Made by a program: the position numbers and the translations under genes. The notes under the pieces were generated by a model that was not told the origin of the DNA, made no database searches, and was given only the letters and a program-made list of their open reading frames with translations. Positions 1 to 8,539 of a DNA stretch of 64,000 bases are shown here, one piece after another (position 1 is the first letter of the stretch; each line of letters begins with the position of its first letter). Source of the stretch: JBBQNR01 sp963774075 (lineage in GTDB: Bacteria > Actinomycetota > Thermoleophilia > Solirubrobacterales > JBBDJG01); contig CAVZDP010000003.1 in the NCBI GenBank assembly GCA_963774075.1, positions 1 through 64,000 of the forward strand, read 5' to 3'.

Positions 1-355
1 CCGCGGGGCGCTTGTCGGGCACCTGGTCGTCGTAGCTGAAGGTGGGCGCCTGGAGCACGTCGCGGCGCAGGAGATCGATCGCCCTGTTGCGCACGATCCC
101 CAGCAGCCAGTTGCGTACGCTGCCGCGGGCCCGGTCATAGCGTGCACCGCTTCGCCACAGCGACAGGAAGGCCTCCTGCGTGACGTCCTCGGCGGCGTTG
201 CGGTTGCCGACCATCCGGTAGGCGAGCGAGAACGCCGCTCCGCCATGACGGTCGTACACGACCTCGAACGCGGCCGGGTCCTTGCGCTCGACGAGGGGCA
301 GGAGCTCCTCGTCGGCGAGCCGTTGCATGTCCTGTGCGGTCAAGGGCGTTTGCAT
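1..355 (-). CDS. ECF-type RNA polymerase sigma factor, partial (N-terminal part)
   Basis: The reading frame is open from an ATG at 353-355 to the window edge, giving 118 residues. Sigma-70 region 2 is clear: an acidic start (ADEELLPLVERKDPAAFE), a YDRHGGAAFSLAYRMVGN stretch, the AEDVTQEAFLSLWR core-binding/-10 helix, then RNWLLGIVRNRAIDLLRR. Region 4 lies outside the window. ECF sigma factors redirect RNA polymerase to stress or envelope genes. The gene diverges from the DUF4331 operon, which is a plausible target, but no promoter match proves it. Confidence 0.9.
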   Translation of the reverse strand, partial: MQTPLTAQDMQRLADEELLPLVERKDPAAFEVVYDRHGGAAFSLAYRMVGNRNAAEDVTQEAFLSLWRSGARYDRARGSVRNWLLGIVRNRAIDLLRRDVLQAPTFSYDDQVPDKRPA

Positions 356-439
356 ACCACGTCGAGCCGGCCCGCGCCGCGACAGAGGTGCATCGAGCGG
401 CGGGGTGGCCGCCCACTACTACGTCCGGCCGCCGCGCGC

Positions 440-494
440 GGATCAATGACCCGGGCTGGTGATCCGGTCGAGGGGGTCCCACGTAAGGGTCATT
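440..494. promoter_or_regulatory. Divergent intergenic region with inverted repeats
   Basis: The spacer between the sigma gene and the DUF4331 gene holds two dyads. GGATCA at 440-445 pairs with TGATCC at 460-465. AATGACCC at 445-452 pairs with GGGTCATT at 487-494. A GGAAC at 511-515 resembles an ECF -35 core, but I see no convincing -10. A shared operator is an inference from position and symmetry. Confidence 0.3.
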
Positions 495-554
495 TGTCGA
501 CGGAGCAGTTGGAACGTCGGCCACGCGGCAATCCAGCTCTAAGGAGGGTTCCTG

Positions 555-2063
555 ATGAAAAAGCTGTCGCTCGTCGCTGCGCTGGCGGCGATCGCGGTAG
601 CGGTGCCGCTCGGTATCGGCTCGAGCCACCGGGAAGCACCGCTCACCTCGATCGACCCCACAGGTGACGACACAGACGTCTACGCCTTCACGGCCAAGAA
701 CGACCCCTCGACGGACCAGAACGAGGAGAAGTACTTGACCGTGGTCGGCAACTGGATCCCGTTCGAGGATCCCGCCGGCGGTCCGAACTTCTACCGGTTC
801 GACGACAGGGCGCACTACTACCTCAACATCGACAACAACGGTGACGGCAGGTACGACATCCGGTACAGGTACCGGTTCAAGACCAAGGTCGAGAACCCGA
901 ACTCGTTCCTGTACGCCGCCCCGACGGTGGATTCGATCGACGACCCGAGCCTGAACGTCAAGCAGACGTACACGGTCGAGCGCTTGGTCTACGACCACGC
1001 GTCGGAGGGCAACGACAGTCGCCGTGGCAGCCGCAAGCACCGCGGCAAGGCCAAGCACCGTGGCAAGGCCAAGCACCGCAAGCGCGGCGCGCGGCGCAGC
1101 CACAACTACGACACGTACACCGTCGCTCGGGACGTCCCGGTCGCGCCGAACAACGTCGGCCCGAAGACGATCCCGAACTACGACGCGGTGGCAGCGCAGG
1201 CGGTCGAGACTCTCAGGGACGGCACCCGCGTCTTCGCCGGTCAGCGTGACGACCCGTTCTTCGTCGATCTGGGCGCCACGTTCGACGGGATCAACATCCG
1301 CAAGCTGCCGGGGAACGCCGGCGGCGGAGTCGACGACCTGGCCGGCTACTCGGTCCACTCGATCGTGCTTCAGGTGCCCGAGCGCCGCATCACGAGGGAC
1401 CGGGAGTCAGTGTCCGGTGGTGACGACCGCAACGGCGTCGTTGGCGTGTGGGCGTCAACCGAGCGGCGCAAGCTGCAGGTAACCGACTCGCACGACAGCG
1501 GCGCGGGCGACTTCACGCAGGTATCCCGGCTCGGGAACCCGCTCGTGAACGAGGTCGTCATCCCGCTCGGTCAGAAGGACCGGTTCAACCGTCTGCAGCC
1601 CGCGGACGACGCCAAGAACTTCGGCAAGTTCGTGGTGGAGCCGGAGCTGGCCAAGCTCATGAACGCCCTGTTCGGACTGGGCGTGAAGGAGACCGGCCGG
1701 ACCGACATCGTGCAGGCGCTGCTCCAGGGGATCCCGGGGCTGAACCAGCACCAGGGCAGCAAAGGCGGGACGCCCGTTGACACGCTCAAGATCAACCTCG
1801 GCACGCCGCCCGCGGCGACCGAGAACCCGATGGGCGTGCTCGGCGGCGACCTGGCCGGCTTCCCGAACGGCCGCAGGCTCGCTGACGACGTGACCGACAT
1901 CGAGCTCCAGGTCGTGGCGGGAATCCTGCTGAGTCCGCCTGACCAGGTGACCGTGCCGCTCGGGGACGGAGTGCCGACGAACGAGAAGCCGTTCTCAGAC
2001 AAGTTCCCGTACGTCGCGGGTCCCGACTCGGGCTTCAACGCGAAGTTGAAGAAGCAGTACTGA
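555..2063 (+). CDS. DUF4331 domain-containing secreted protein
   Basis: 502 residues with a signal peptide (MKKLSLVAALAAIAVAVPLG) followed by the family's typical SSHREAPL start and the DDTDVYAF, YLTVVGNWIPFEDP and RAHYYLNIDNNGDG motifs. A strong Shine-Dalgarno (aaggagg, 541-547) fixes the start. DUF4331 proteins are exported and of unknown biochemical role. Unusually, residues about 155-185 form a Lys/Arg/His-rich insertion with repeated K-H-R-G-K-A units that the rest of the family core does not need. The gene is first in a run with a TPR protein and a NicO transporter. Confidence 0.9.
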   Translation: MKKLSLVAALAAIAVAVPLGIGSSHREAPLTSIDPTGDDTDVYAFTAKNDPSTDQNEEKYLTVVGNWIPFEDPAGGPNFYRFDDRAHYYLNIDNNGDGRYDIRYRYRFKTKVENPNSFLYAAPTVDSIDDPSLNVKQTYTVERLVYDHASEGNDSRRGSRKHRGKAKHRGKAKHRKRGARRSHNYDTYTVARDVPVAPNNVGPKTIPNYDAVAAQAVETLRDGTRVFAGQRDDPFFVDLGATFDGINIRKLPGNAGGGVDDLAGYSVHSIVLQVPERRITRDRESVSGGDDRNGVVGVWASTERRKLQVTDSHDSGAGDFTQVSRLGNPLVNEVVIPLGQKDRFNRLQPADDAKNFGKFVVEPELAKLMNALFGLGVKETGRTDIVQALLQGIPGLNQHQGSKGGTPVDTLKINLGTPPAATENPMGVLGGDLAGFPNGRRLADDVTDIELQVVAGILLSPPDQVTVPLGDGVPTNEKPFSDKFPYVAGPDSGFNAKLKKQY

Positions 2064-2080
2064 GGGAGGCGCGCGGAGAT

Positions 2081-2104
2081 GGAGGGGGCCTCGCGGCCCC
2101 CTCC
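2081..2104 (+). terminator. GC-rich hairpin after the DUF4331 gene
   Basis: A perfect 10-bp stem (ggagggggcc / ggccccctcc) with a TCGC loop begins 18 nt after the DUF4331 stop. There is no U tract, so it may attenuate or stabilise transcript ends rather than fully terminate. It lies upstream of the ATG preferred for the TPR gene, which argues against the alternative ATG at 2079. Confidence 0.55.
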
Positions 2105-2123
2105 ACTCCACACTCGCAAGGCC

Positions 2124-3449
2124 ATGACTCTCGCACGACCGACACTGATCAAGCTTCTGGCGCCGTTGCTTGCATTCGGCGCCACCATCGCGGTCATCCT
2201 CTTGATCGACCGCTCCTCTACCCCCGACTCTCTCCCCTCCCCGGCAAGCGCCGGCGACGCCACGAGCTTCGCCGGCGCCGCCGGATCGACTGAGGCTCGC
2301 GTTCGCTCGCTGCAGGCGGCCCTCAGCGAGGGTGGAGAGAGCCCGAACGGCTACGCATCGCTCGGCAACGCCTACCTCCAGCGGGCGCGAGAGTCCGCAG
2401 ACCCGAGCTACTACGCGCGCGCCGAGCAGGCGTTCGCGACATCGCTCAACCAGCGGCCGCAAAACGCCGGCGCGCTGGCTGGGCTGGGATCACTCGCGCT
2501 TGCCCGTCACGACTTCGCGGCGGCGCTTCGATACGGCCGCCAGGCTCGAGCGCAGGCTCCCGGAGTCACCCGTATCTACGGCGTGATCGTGGACGCGCAG
2601 GTGGAGCTCGGCCGCTACGACGAAGCGGCGCGCACGCTTCAGCGAATGGTCGATCTCGAGCCCAACATCTCCTCGTACTCGCGGGTTTCCTACTTCCGTG
2701 AGCTGAACGGCGACCTGACAGGCGCGGTCGAGGCGATGAGGCTCGCCGTGTCGGCCGGCGGTGACGTTCCGGAGAACGTAGCGAACGTGCAGTCGCTGCT
2801 CGGCGACCTCGAGCTGAAACGCGGCCGCGTGCCTGCCGCCGAGCGGGCTTACCGGACGGCGCTGGCCCGCTTTCCGGCCTATGGACCAGCCGAGGCGGGG
2901 CTAGCCCGAGTGCGCGCGACGCGCGGAGATCTCGGGGCCGCGATCACGCGCTATCGTGCCCTGGTGGGGAGGTTGCCGTTGTCGGAGTACGTGATCGAGC
3001 TGGCAGAAACGGAGCTGGCCGCGGGGCGCGAGCAAGCGGCCCGGGCCGACCTCGACCTCGTCGCCGTGCAGCAGCGCCTGCTCGCCCGGAGCGGCGTCAA
3101 CACGGACAGCGAGCTTGCGCTGTTCGAGGCCAACCACGGCAGCCCGAGCAAGGCGCTGCGGCTGGCGCGTAGCAGCTGGGGGGAGGCGCAGAGCGTGCGC
3201 GCTGCCGACGCTCTCGGGTGGGCGCTGACCAGAGCGGGCGAGCCCGAGCGGGGCCTGGAGTTCGCAAAGCGGGCGCTGCGGCTCGGGTCGGTCGATTCGT
3301 TCTTCCTGTACCGAGCCGGCATGAGCGCGCGGGCCACCGGCCAAGCCGGGCTCGCTCGCGACTATCTCCGACGAGCGCTGCGGGCGAACCCGCACTTCTC
3401 CCCCCTCTACGCGCCACGGGCGCGGCGCGCGCTGCGGGAGCTCGGATGA
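2124..3449 (+). CDS. TPR-repeat protein with N-terminal membrane anchor
   Basis: 441 residues from the ATG at 2124 (an ATG at 2079 has a better SD but lies in the preceding hairpin). A hydrophobic anchor (LIKLLAPLLAFGATIAVILL) precedes about eight TPR-like helical repeats, with units such as ASLGNAYLQRARES, AGLGSLALARHDFAAALRYG and RYDEAARTLQRMVDLEPN. TPRs scaffold protein contacts, so this is probably a periplasm- or membrane-facing adaptor for its operon partners. It overlaps the next gene by an ATGA, which indicates translational coupling. Confidence 0.85.
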   Translation: MTLARPTLIKLLAPLLAFGATIAVILLIDRSSTPDSLPSPASAGDATSFAGAAGSTEARVRSLQAALSEGGESPNGYASLGNAYLQRARESADPSYYARAEQAFATSLNQRPQNAGALAGLGSLALARHDFAAALRYGRQARAQAPGVTRIYGVIVDAQVELGRYDEAARTLQRMVDLEPNISSYSRVSYFRELNGDLTGAVEAMRLAVSAGGDVPENVANVQSLLGDLELKRGRVPAAERAYRTALARFPAYGPAEAGLARVRATRGDLGAAITRYRALVGRLPLSEYVIELAETELAAGREQAARADLDLVAVQQRLLARSGVNTDSELALFEANHGSPSKALRLARSSWGEAQSVRAADALGWALTRAGEPERGLEFAKRALRLGSVDSFFLYRAGMSARATGQAGLARDYLRRALRANPHFSPLYAPRARRALRELG

Positions 3450-4840
3450 GCCGTACGCGAACGGGGGCGGCTTTCGGGCTCGTCGCGTTCGTGACGGCGC
3501 TCGCTCTCGCTGCGGCCCCTGGCGCGCATGCCCACCCGCTCGGGAACTTCTCGGTCAACCACGTCACCCAGGTGAGCGTGTCGAGCGACCGCGTCGAGGC
3601 GCGCTACACGCTCGACCAGGCGGAGGTGCCGACGTTCCAGGAGCGCAACCTGGCCCCTGCCGAGGTGCTTGCTCGAAAGCGAGCGATAGTCGAGCGCGGG
3701 CTCGAGCTGAAGGTGAACGGCGCCCCTTTGAAGCTGCGGCCCGCGGCACCGGCGGTGATCACGTTCCCGCAGGGCCAGGGTGGACTGAAGCTCACGCGTA
3801 TCGAGCTGCCACTGGTCGCGAACGTCTCCAACCCGCGAAAGGTCGAGTTGGTCGACAACACGTTCGAGGGTCGGGTTGGCTGGGCGGGCATCGTGGCCCG
3901 ACCGGGCGATCGGACCGCCGTTCGCTCGACGGTCCCGTCGGGCGATCCCACCAACGGCCTTCGTAGCTATCCGGAGGAAGCGCTTCAAAGCCCGCTCGAC
4001 CAGCGCTACGCCTCGCTGAGCGTCCGCCCGGGCGGCGGCACGCTGACCGCGCCCGAGGCTCCGGGCAGCAGCGCCACGAAGACAACGGAGAGCCATGGAG
4101 AGGACGGCTTCTCGGGGGTCTTCAGCGATGCCGCCTCCGGCGAAGGAGTGCTGCTGCTCCTCCTGCTCGCGGCGTTCGGCTGGGGCGCCATGCACGCGCT
4201 CTCCCCCGGGCACGGCAAGGCGATGGTGGCCGCCTACCTCATCGGGACGCGCGGCACGGCCAAGCACGCGGTCGGTCTCGGCGCGATCGTCACGTTCACC
4301 CACACGATCGGAGTGTTCGCGCTCGGGTTCGTGACGCTCCTGCTATCGCAGTACATCCTGCCCGAGGATCTCTATCCGTGGCTGAACCTCGCGGCCGGGC
4401 TGTTGGTCGTGACCGTCGGCCTGGCGGTGCTTCGCTCCCGAGTGCGCTGGGGGCAGGCGCATCGCGCGCACGCCCGTCACCACGAGCATGGTCACAGTCA
4501 CTCGCACTCTCACGACGTCCCCGAGCGCGTCACCTGGAAGGGACTCGTCGGGATGGGTACGGCGGCCGGGCTGATTCCCTGCCCGTCCGCGCTCGTCGTC
4601 CTTCTGGGCGCGATCGCGCAGCACGAGGTGGGGCTCGGGATGGTTCTGATCACGGCCTTCAGCCTCGGCCTCGCCGCCACGCTCACCGGGCTCGGGCTCG
4701 CGGTCGTCTACGCGAAGCGCGCGACGTCGCGGCTCGCGGTGCCCCCTCGCCTGACCGCGGTGCTGCCCGCCGCCTCAGCGGTTTTGATCGTGGGGATCGG
4801 CTTCGTGCTCACGGCACAGGCGATCCCGGACCTCGGCTGA
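3446..4840 (+). CDS. NicO/RcnA-type nickel-cobalt transporter
   Basis: 464 residues from the ATG overlapping the TPR stop. A signal peptide ending ...APGAHAHPLG is followed by about 200 extracytoplasmic residues. The membrane half begins near residue 240 and carries the family HALSPGHGKAMVAAYLIG motif, a His-rich cytoplasmic loop (HHEHGHSHSHSH) and a second GLIPCPSALVVLLGAI motif. The family moves Ni2+/Co2+ across the inner membrane, often outward. Together with DUF4331 and TPR it suggests a metal-related envelope function; this is inferred from context. Confidence 0.85.
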   Translation: MSRTRTGAAFGLVAFVTALALAAAPGAHAHPLGNFSVNHVTQVSVSSDRVEARYTLDQAEVPTFQERNLAPAEVLARKRAIVERGLELKVNGAPLKLRPAAPAVITFPQGQGGLKLTRIELPLVANVSNPRKVELVDNTFEGRVGWAGIVARPGDRTAVRSTVPSGDPTNGLRSYPEEALQSPLDQRYASLSVRPGGGTLTAPEAPGSSATKTTESHGEDGFSGVFSDAASGEGVLLLLLLAAFGWGAMHALSPGHGKAMVAAYLIGTRGTAKHAVGLGAIVTFTHTIGVFALGFVTLLLSQYILPEDLYPWLNLAAGLLVVTVGLAVLRSRVRWGQAHRAHARHHEHGHSHSHSHDVPERVTWKGLVGMGTAAGLIPCPSALVVLLGAIAQHEVGLGMVLITAFSLGLAATLTGLGLAVVYAKRATSRLAVPPRLTAVLPAASAVLIVGIGFVLTAQAIPDLG

Positions 4841-4852
4841 GCCCGAGCGGAC

Positions 4853-5060
4853 TTATCTGCCTCGACCCACCCCGGGCCCCTCGCCCTCGGGGAGGCGCTC
4901 TCCCACGCTCGCAATCGAGCGAATCCGTTCAATCGCCAGCTGGAGGCCCAGGGAGTCCTTCCCCTCTTCATGCAGCACCCCTACCCAGAGCGTTGACGCG
5001 GCGAGAAGCTTGACGAAGGTCCTCGCGGTAGGCGGCAATGTTTACAACATCATCATCCAT
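4853..5060 (-). other. Possible short gene, apparently frameshifted
   Basis: The roughly 350 bases between the NicO and DUF3052 genes contain two overlapping minus-strand frames. A 30-codon frame starts at 5060 (MDDDVVNIAAYREDL...) and ends at 4968. A second frame, to 4853, reads KLLAASTLWVGVLHEEGKDS and LGLQLAIERIRSIASVGE. Each looks protein-like in its own half, as if one small gene had been split near 5000-5015. There is no recognisable family and no clear SD, so this may be chance. Confidence 0.3.
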
Positions 5061-5187
5061 GCGTAAGTGACTTCAGCCTTGAAGGACGCACCTGATGCGT
5101 CACTACGTTTCGACCCCGGCGGAGGCACATCGTCGCGCCTCCACCGGACGGGTCGACACCTACCTGAGCGACCGTCATCATCCCGCC

Positions 5188-5625
5188 GTGGCCGGCTATT
5201 CCGGAACCCCGCTGCCGAAGAAGCTGGGCATCAAGGAGGAGTCGCGAATCGCGCTCGTCGGCGCGCCGCAGGGCTTCGAGCGCATGTTGGCGCCCCTTCC
5301 CGACCGAGTCGAGCTGAAGAGCCGGGCCCGCGGGCCGGTCGACGTGATCGTCTACTTCACCCGCAAGCGCGCCGAGCTGGAGCGCCGCTTCGGAGCGCTC
5401 GCCCGGCAGCTCGACCCCGCAGGCGGCCTTTGGATTGCGTGGCCCAAGAAGAACGCGGCGCTCGAGACCGACCTCGACCAGATGGCAGTCATGGAAGTGG
5501 GTCTCGCCACCGGCCTGGTGGACAACAAGGTGTGTGCGATCGACGACACCTGGTCCGGGTTGCGCTTCGTGGTTCGCAAGGAGAACCGCGTGGGCTGGCC
5601 TCCGGCCGGCCCGGAGCGGGGCTAG
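5188..5625 (+). CDS. DUF3052 family protein
   Basis: 145 residues from a GTG at 5188, chosen because family members start at this AGYSGTPLPKKLGIKE block; the frame stays open upstream to 5095. The fold is a Rossmann-like alpha/beta unit: RIALVGAP, VDVIVYFTRKRAELERRF, LWIAWPKKNA, and the ending KVCAIDDTWSGLRFV. Function is unknown; these are small cytosolic proteins common in Actinomycetota. The gene stands alone, convergent with its right neighbour. Confidence 0.85.
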   Translation: MAGYSGTPLPKKLGIKEESRIALVGAPQGFERMLAPLPDRVELKSRARGPVDVIVYFTRKRAELERRFGALARQLDPAGGLWIAWPKKNAALETDLDQMAVMEVGLATGLVDNKVCAIDDTWSGLRFVVRKENRVGWPPAGPERG

Positions 5626-5670
5626 AAGGAAAAGGCCCGACGCGCCCCTACTCCTATGGTCACCGCCGGG

Positions 5671-6396
5671 CTACGTCCAGCGGAAGCTCTGAGCGATCTT
5701 GTTGAAGTCGTCGGCGTTCGGCGTGCGTACGGCGCCCGTCGTGGAGAGCTCGAGGACCGCGATCTTGCGGCCGCGCCCGAAGTCGTAGCGGTCGATGAAG
5801 GCGCGGACGACCGCTCCCGACTCGCGCCTGACCCCGAGCACTCGGACGGTCGACTTCACGACCCGCTGGCCGTTGAGGTTGATCATCCGTGGCGGAGTGA
5901 CGATCACCAACTTCTTGTTCGCCGCGATGGCTTCCCGCACCGACTTCGTGGTGGGGGCGGGTCCATTCGCAACCCCGACGTGCTCGGAATTGAGACCGAC
6001 GCTGAAGGTGACGCCGTCCCCGTCTTCCTCCTTGTTCCATCCCTTGGGATAGAGGATCGAGTAGCCCCCTCCTGAGTTGCGGTAGGTCTCGTAGACCTGG
6101 TTGTCGGGAATCCGGTTGAGCTTCGGGTTGGCCCCGCCACTGCCGTCGGCAGGCGGCTGCTCGCCGTTGGTTCCCTGCGGGTTCTCAGCCGGCCCGCTGG
6201 GCCCGGTGGCCCCGGTGACGGGTGGGACGACGAGACCCGGCGGTCCCGTCGTGCCCGCCGGCTTCGCCGACGTGGAGTCGTCGCCACCGATCGTGTCGAC
6301 CAGGTAGACGATGAAGATCCCCGCCAGGGAGAGGGCTCCGATCACGCCCGCAACAGCGAGCGTGATCACGATGATGTCGCGGCGGCCTCGGTTCAC
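5671..6396 (-). CDS. Membrane-anchored PsbP-like / DUF1795-like protein
   Basis: 241 residues from a GTG start. A basic N terminus (MNRGRRD) and one long hydrophobic segment (residues about 9-35) form an anchor. A Pro/Gly/Thr-rich linker spans about residues 40-95. The C-terminal part (GGGYSILYPKGWNKEEDGDG ... IDRYDFGRGRKIAVLELSTT ... FNKIAQSFRW) has the pattern of small PsbP-like lipid/protein-binding domains. Role unknown. Family assignment is by pattern only. Confidence 0.65.
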   Translation of the reverse strand: MNRGRRDIIVITLAVAGVIGALSLAGIFIVYLVDTIGGDDSTSAKPAGTTGPPGLVVPPVTGATGPSGPAENPQGTNGEQPPADGSGGANPKLNRIPDNQVYETYRNSGGGYSILYPKGWNKEEDGDGVTFSVGLNSEHVGVANGPAPTTKSVREAIAANKKLVIVTPPRMINLNGQRVVKSTVRVLGVRRESGAVVRAFIDRYDFGRGRKIAVLELSTTGAVRTPNADDFNKIAQSFRWT

Positions 6397-6532
6397 CGCA
6401 CGCGATGGTAGCGGGACGCACCCTGGCGGCGCTCCCCTTGTTCTTGTCTAGCCGCTTGCGGCGGTCGCCCTTCTTTAGGTAGCATCCGGCGGCTCGTCCT
6501 AGCGAGCGCGCATCACTATCGGGGAGGAAGTG

Positions 6533-6610
6533 ATGAACGGGGAGAGTCGGTTTTCGTCATTGATGTCGAACGGGCGGCGCCCGTCGAGCTTCCGGGTGCG
6601 CGGGCGATGA
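6533..6610 (+). CDS. 25-codon ORF, upstream member of a coupled pair
   Basis: A short ORF (MNGESRFSSLMSNGRRPSSF and five more residues) preceded by an excellent SD (ggggaggaag, 6521-6530). Its TGA overlaps the ATG of the next small ORF (ATGA at 6607-6610). It could be a leader peptide driving translation of the proline-rich ORF. No homolog is recognised. Confidence 0.4.
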   Translation: MNGESRFSSLMSNGRRPSSFRVRGR

Positions 6611-6783
6611 GGACCGCTTCACAGATGCTGCTCGCGGTGCTGCTGGAGACGCCGCGCCCGCCGACCCCTCCGCCTCCGGGTCCGCCGCCGCCGCCGGTTC
6701 CGGATCCGGTGCCTCCTGCGCCCGGTCCCACGCCGGGGCCTCCGGATCCGCCCGGACCGGGTCCCTCCATCATCGTGCGCTAA
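6607..6783 (+). CDS. 58-residue proline-rich peptide
   Basis: Starts at the ATGA overlap with the 25-codon ORF. A short hydrophobic start (MRTASQMLLAVLLE) is followed by about 40 residues that are mostly Pro with Gly/Val/Asp (TPPPPGPPPPPVPDPVPP...), ending SIIVR. The N terminus is short for a signal peptide. The composition could be fortuitous in GC-rich DNA, but the SD and coupling favour expression. No family recognised. Confidence 0.4.
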   Translation: MRTASQMLLAVLLETPRPPTPPPPGPPPPPVPDPVPPAPGPTPGPPDPPGPGPSIIVR

Positions 6784-6891
6784 GACTCTCTAGCGCCCCC
6801 GCCGCGCGAGAGCCGTTGCTGTAGGTTCGCCGCCCGGCGAAGAGGCGTCGCGCGCCGGCCTGGTGCAGTCGATCGAGAAAAAGGAGATCCG

Positions 6892-7347
6892 ATGCCCGAG
6901 TTTCGCCTGGACCACGTCGCCGTCGCCGTCAACCAGATCAAGCCCGCGCTCAGGCTCTACCGGGACGGCCTCGGCGGCGAGTATCTGATGGGCGGCGACG
7001 TGGCCGAGACCTGGCGCTGGCTGCAACTCCGTTATCCGGGCGGCGGCAAGATCGAGCTGCTCGAGCCGCTCGGCGAGGGCTTTCTGTCGAAGTTCCTCTC
7101 CTCGCGCGGGGAGGGCCTTCACCACGTCACCTTCAAGACAGACGACATCGAGGCGGCGATCTCTGAGCTTCAGGGCAAGGGGTTCGAGCTGGTTGACATA
7201 AATATCGACAATCCCCACTGGAAGGAGGCATTCCTTCGTCCCTCCAAGTCGCACGGGACCCTGATTCAGATCGCGCAGTCCTCGGCCCCGGACGACATGG
7301 TCAAGGATCGCCTGCAGCCGTCCAATCTGGATGAGCTGCTTGGGTGA
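6892..7347 (+). CDS. VOC (glyoxalase/methylmalonyl-CoA epimerase-like) protein
   Basis: 151 residues with SD aaaaggaga before the ATG. There are two beta-alpha-beta-beta-beta modules. The first begins FRLDHVAVAVNQIKPALRLY and has a metal-ligand Glu in GGKIELLEPLGEG. The second begins GLHHVTFKTDDIEAAISELQ. Spacing resembles methylmalonyl-CoA epimerase, but the substrate cannot be assigned from sequence alone. It is a single-gene unit facing a convergent neighbour. Confidence 0.85.
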   Translation: MPEFRLDHVAVAVNQIKPALRLYRDGLGGEYLMGGDVAETWRWLQLRYPGGGKIELLEPLGEGFLSKFLSSRGEGLHHVTFKTDDIEAAISELQGKGFELVDINIDNPHWKEAFLRPSKSHGTLIQIAQSSAPDDMVKDRLQPSNLDELLG

Positions 7348-7390
7348 GCTGGGCCACGCCTGAAGCCCCCCGCAAATCGCCCGAAAATGG

Positions 7391-7409
7391 AGATTTCTTT
7401 ACGAAATCT
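7391..7409 (+). terminator. AT-rich hairpin downstream of the VOC gene
   Basis: AGATTTC (7391-7397) pairs with GAAATCT (7403-7409) around a TTTAC loop, 43 nt after the VOC stop and followed by TTTGG. It lies in a local AT-rich patch of a 330-base gene-free stretch (7348-7678). It may be a weak terminator or an operator. Confidence 0.4.
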
Positions 7410-7549
7410 TTGGCTGATCGGTCCATATCGTCATGCGGACTTCACGGCCGATGCCTAACACTACCCGTGGACATGCGACGTCGCTCCTCCCCGACGCGAC
7501 GACTAACCCCCCTCCCTCGACTCTGAAGCTAGACAGACGCGGGAGGCTC

Positions 7550-7573
7550 GGCGGCCACCTTAGGGTGGCCGCC
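7550..7573. terminator. Bidirectional hairpin between convergent genes
   Basis: A perfect 10-bp stem ggcggccacc / ggtggccgcc with a 4-nt loop sits between the VOC gene (+) and the phosphodiester glycosidase gene (-). Position and symmetry suit a two-way terminator, although no U tract is present. Nothing else recognisable lies in 7348-7678. Confidence 0.55.
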
Positions 7574-7678
7574 GTGAGTTGTGGGGTCGTTTCCCCCTCG
7601 AGCCGCTCGATTTCACGGCAGGCAATGCGGCCGTGCGCTGCTTTCGATCCGACCCCCGTCGGGAGGGAGGCGCTGGCT

Positions 7679-8464
7679 CTAGACCCTGGGTAGGAAGGCG
7701 ATCGCCGTGGTTACGGGTCGCCCGGCGGGGATGTCGAGGCCGTGCTCCTCGCGAGGGTGGTTGACGAGCCTTCCGCCGCAGATGAGCGAGGTCGAGCCGC
7801 CACCGTCGAGGTTGATCGCAGAGCGCGCACCGAGGGCGACGATGAAGGCCGCCAGCTCGGCGAGGGTCATGCCGGCGTCGTGCTCGCTGCGCCCGTCGCA
7901 GGCCACCGCCCACACGAGCCCGCGACCCAGGCCAAGGGCCGCTCGCGGGTAGCGACCAAAGGTGATGTCGGAGTCGAACTGGGCGCTGCCGGCCGAGAAA
8001 CCCTCGAGGTCGGAGCCATCCGCGATCAGCACACGGCCGTGACGAGCGAGCAGCGGGCCGGCCTGAAGGAGGTCACCCGAGGGGACGCCCGGCAGCTCCG
8101 CTCGCGGGCCGACCGTCACGATGCCGTTCTCTACCTGAAGGCACGAGCGCAGGCGGTTCCAGGGATCGGTGAACGGGACCGATTCGACGCGCGTCCCCGC
8201 CTCCCAGACCTCGCCGAGCGGCGTACCGTCGGACCGGGTGAAGAACCCGCCAACGATCGCCTCGCCGATGCCGCATGCCCCACACCAGGTCGCGAGCGAT
8301 TGCGGCTCGGGCAGCACGATCACTCGCGGCAGGGTCGTCTGCAGCGAGTAGACGGCCACGTAGGCGGTCGTGCGTGCTCCATCGGCCAGCACAACGCGGG
8401 ATTGCCCGTATGCGACACGGGTGCGAACGAGGAGCGACGAGGGGTGCGCCGGGGCGACTGCCAT
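7679..8464 (-). CDS. Phosphodiester glycosidase (NAGPA-domain) family protein
   Basis: 261 residues. The NAGPA fold is marked by GIGEAIVGGFFTRSDGTPLG, then GDLLQAGPLLARHG, a central RAALGLGRG, and the family C-terminal block VACDGRSEHDAGMTLAELA ... GARSAINLDGGGSTSL. The LDGGGST loop is the signature. Relatives hydrolyse sugar-phosphodiester or peptidoglycan-linked sugars. There is no signal peptide, so it is probably cytosolic or non-classically located. Substrate unknown. Confidence 0.85.
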   Translation of the reverse strand: MAVAPAHPSSLLVRTRVAYGQSRVVLADGARTTAYVAVYSLQTTLPRVIVLPEPQSLATWCGACGIGEAIVGGFFTRSDGTPLGEVWEAGTRVESVPFTDPWNRLRSCLQVENGIVTVGPRAELPGVPSGDLLQAGPLLARHGRVLIADGSDLEGFSAGSAQFDSDITFGRYPRAALGLGRGLVWAVACDGRSEHDAGMTLAELAAFIVALGARSAINLDGGGSTSLICGGRLVNHPREEHGLDIPAGRPVTTAIAFLPRV

Positions 8465-8539
8465 GCACTAAAAATAGGACTAGGTGCAGGCAGAAGCGAG
8501 CGAAACTCGTGAACGAGACGTTACGTTCCCGTTACCGCC

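Noticed and set aside
135..1358. Long minus-strand frame of 407 codons
   Set aside because: It runs antisense through the DUF4331 gene and out of frame over the sigma gene; no domain, and Val/Arg-rich composition typical of shadows.
4378..5013. 211-codon plus-strand frame across the NicO 3' end
   Set aside because: Out of frame with NicO motifs and Arg/Pro-rich; a shadow.
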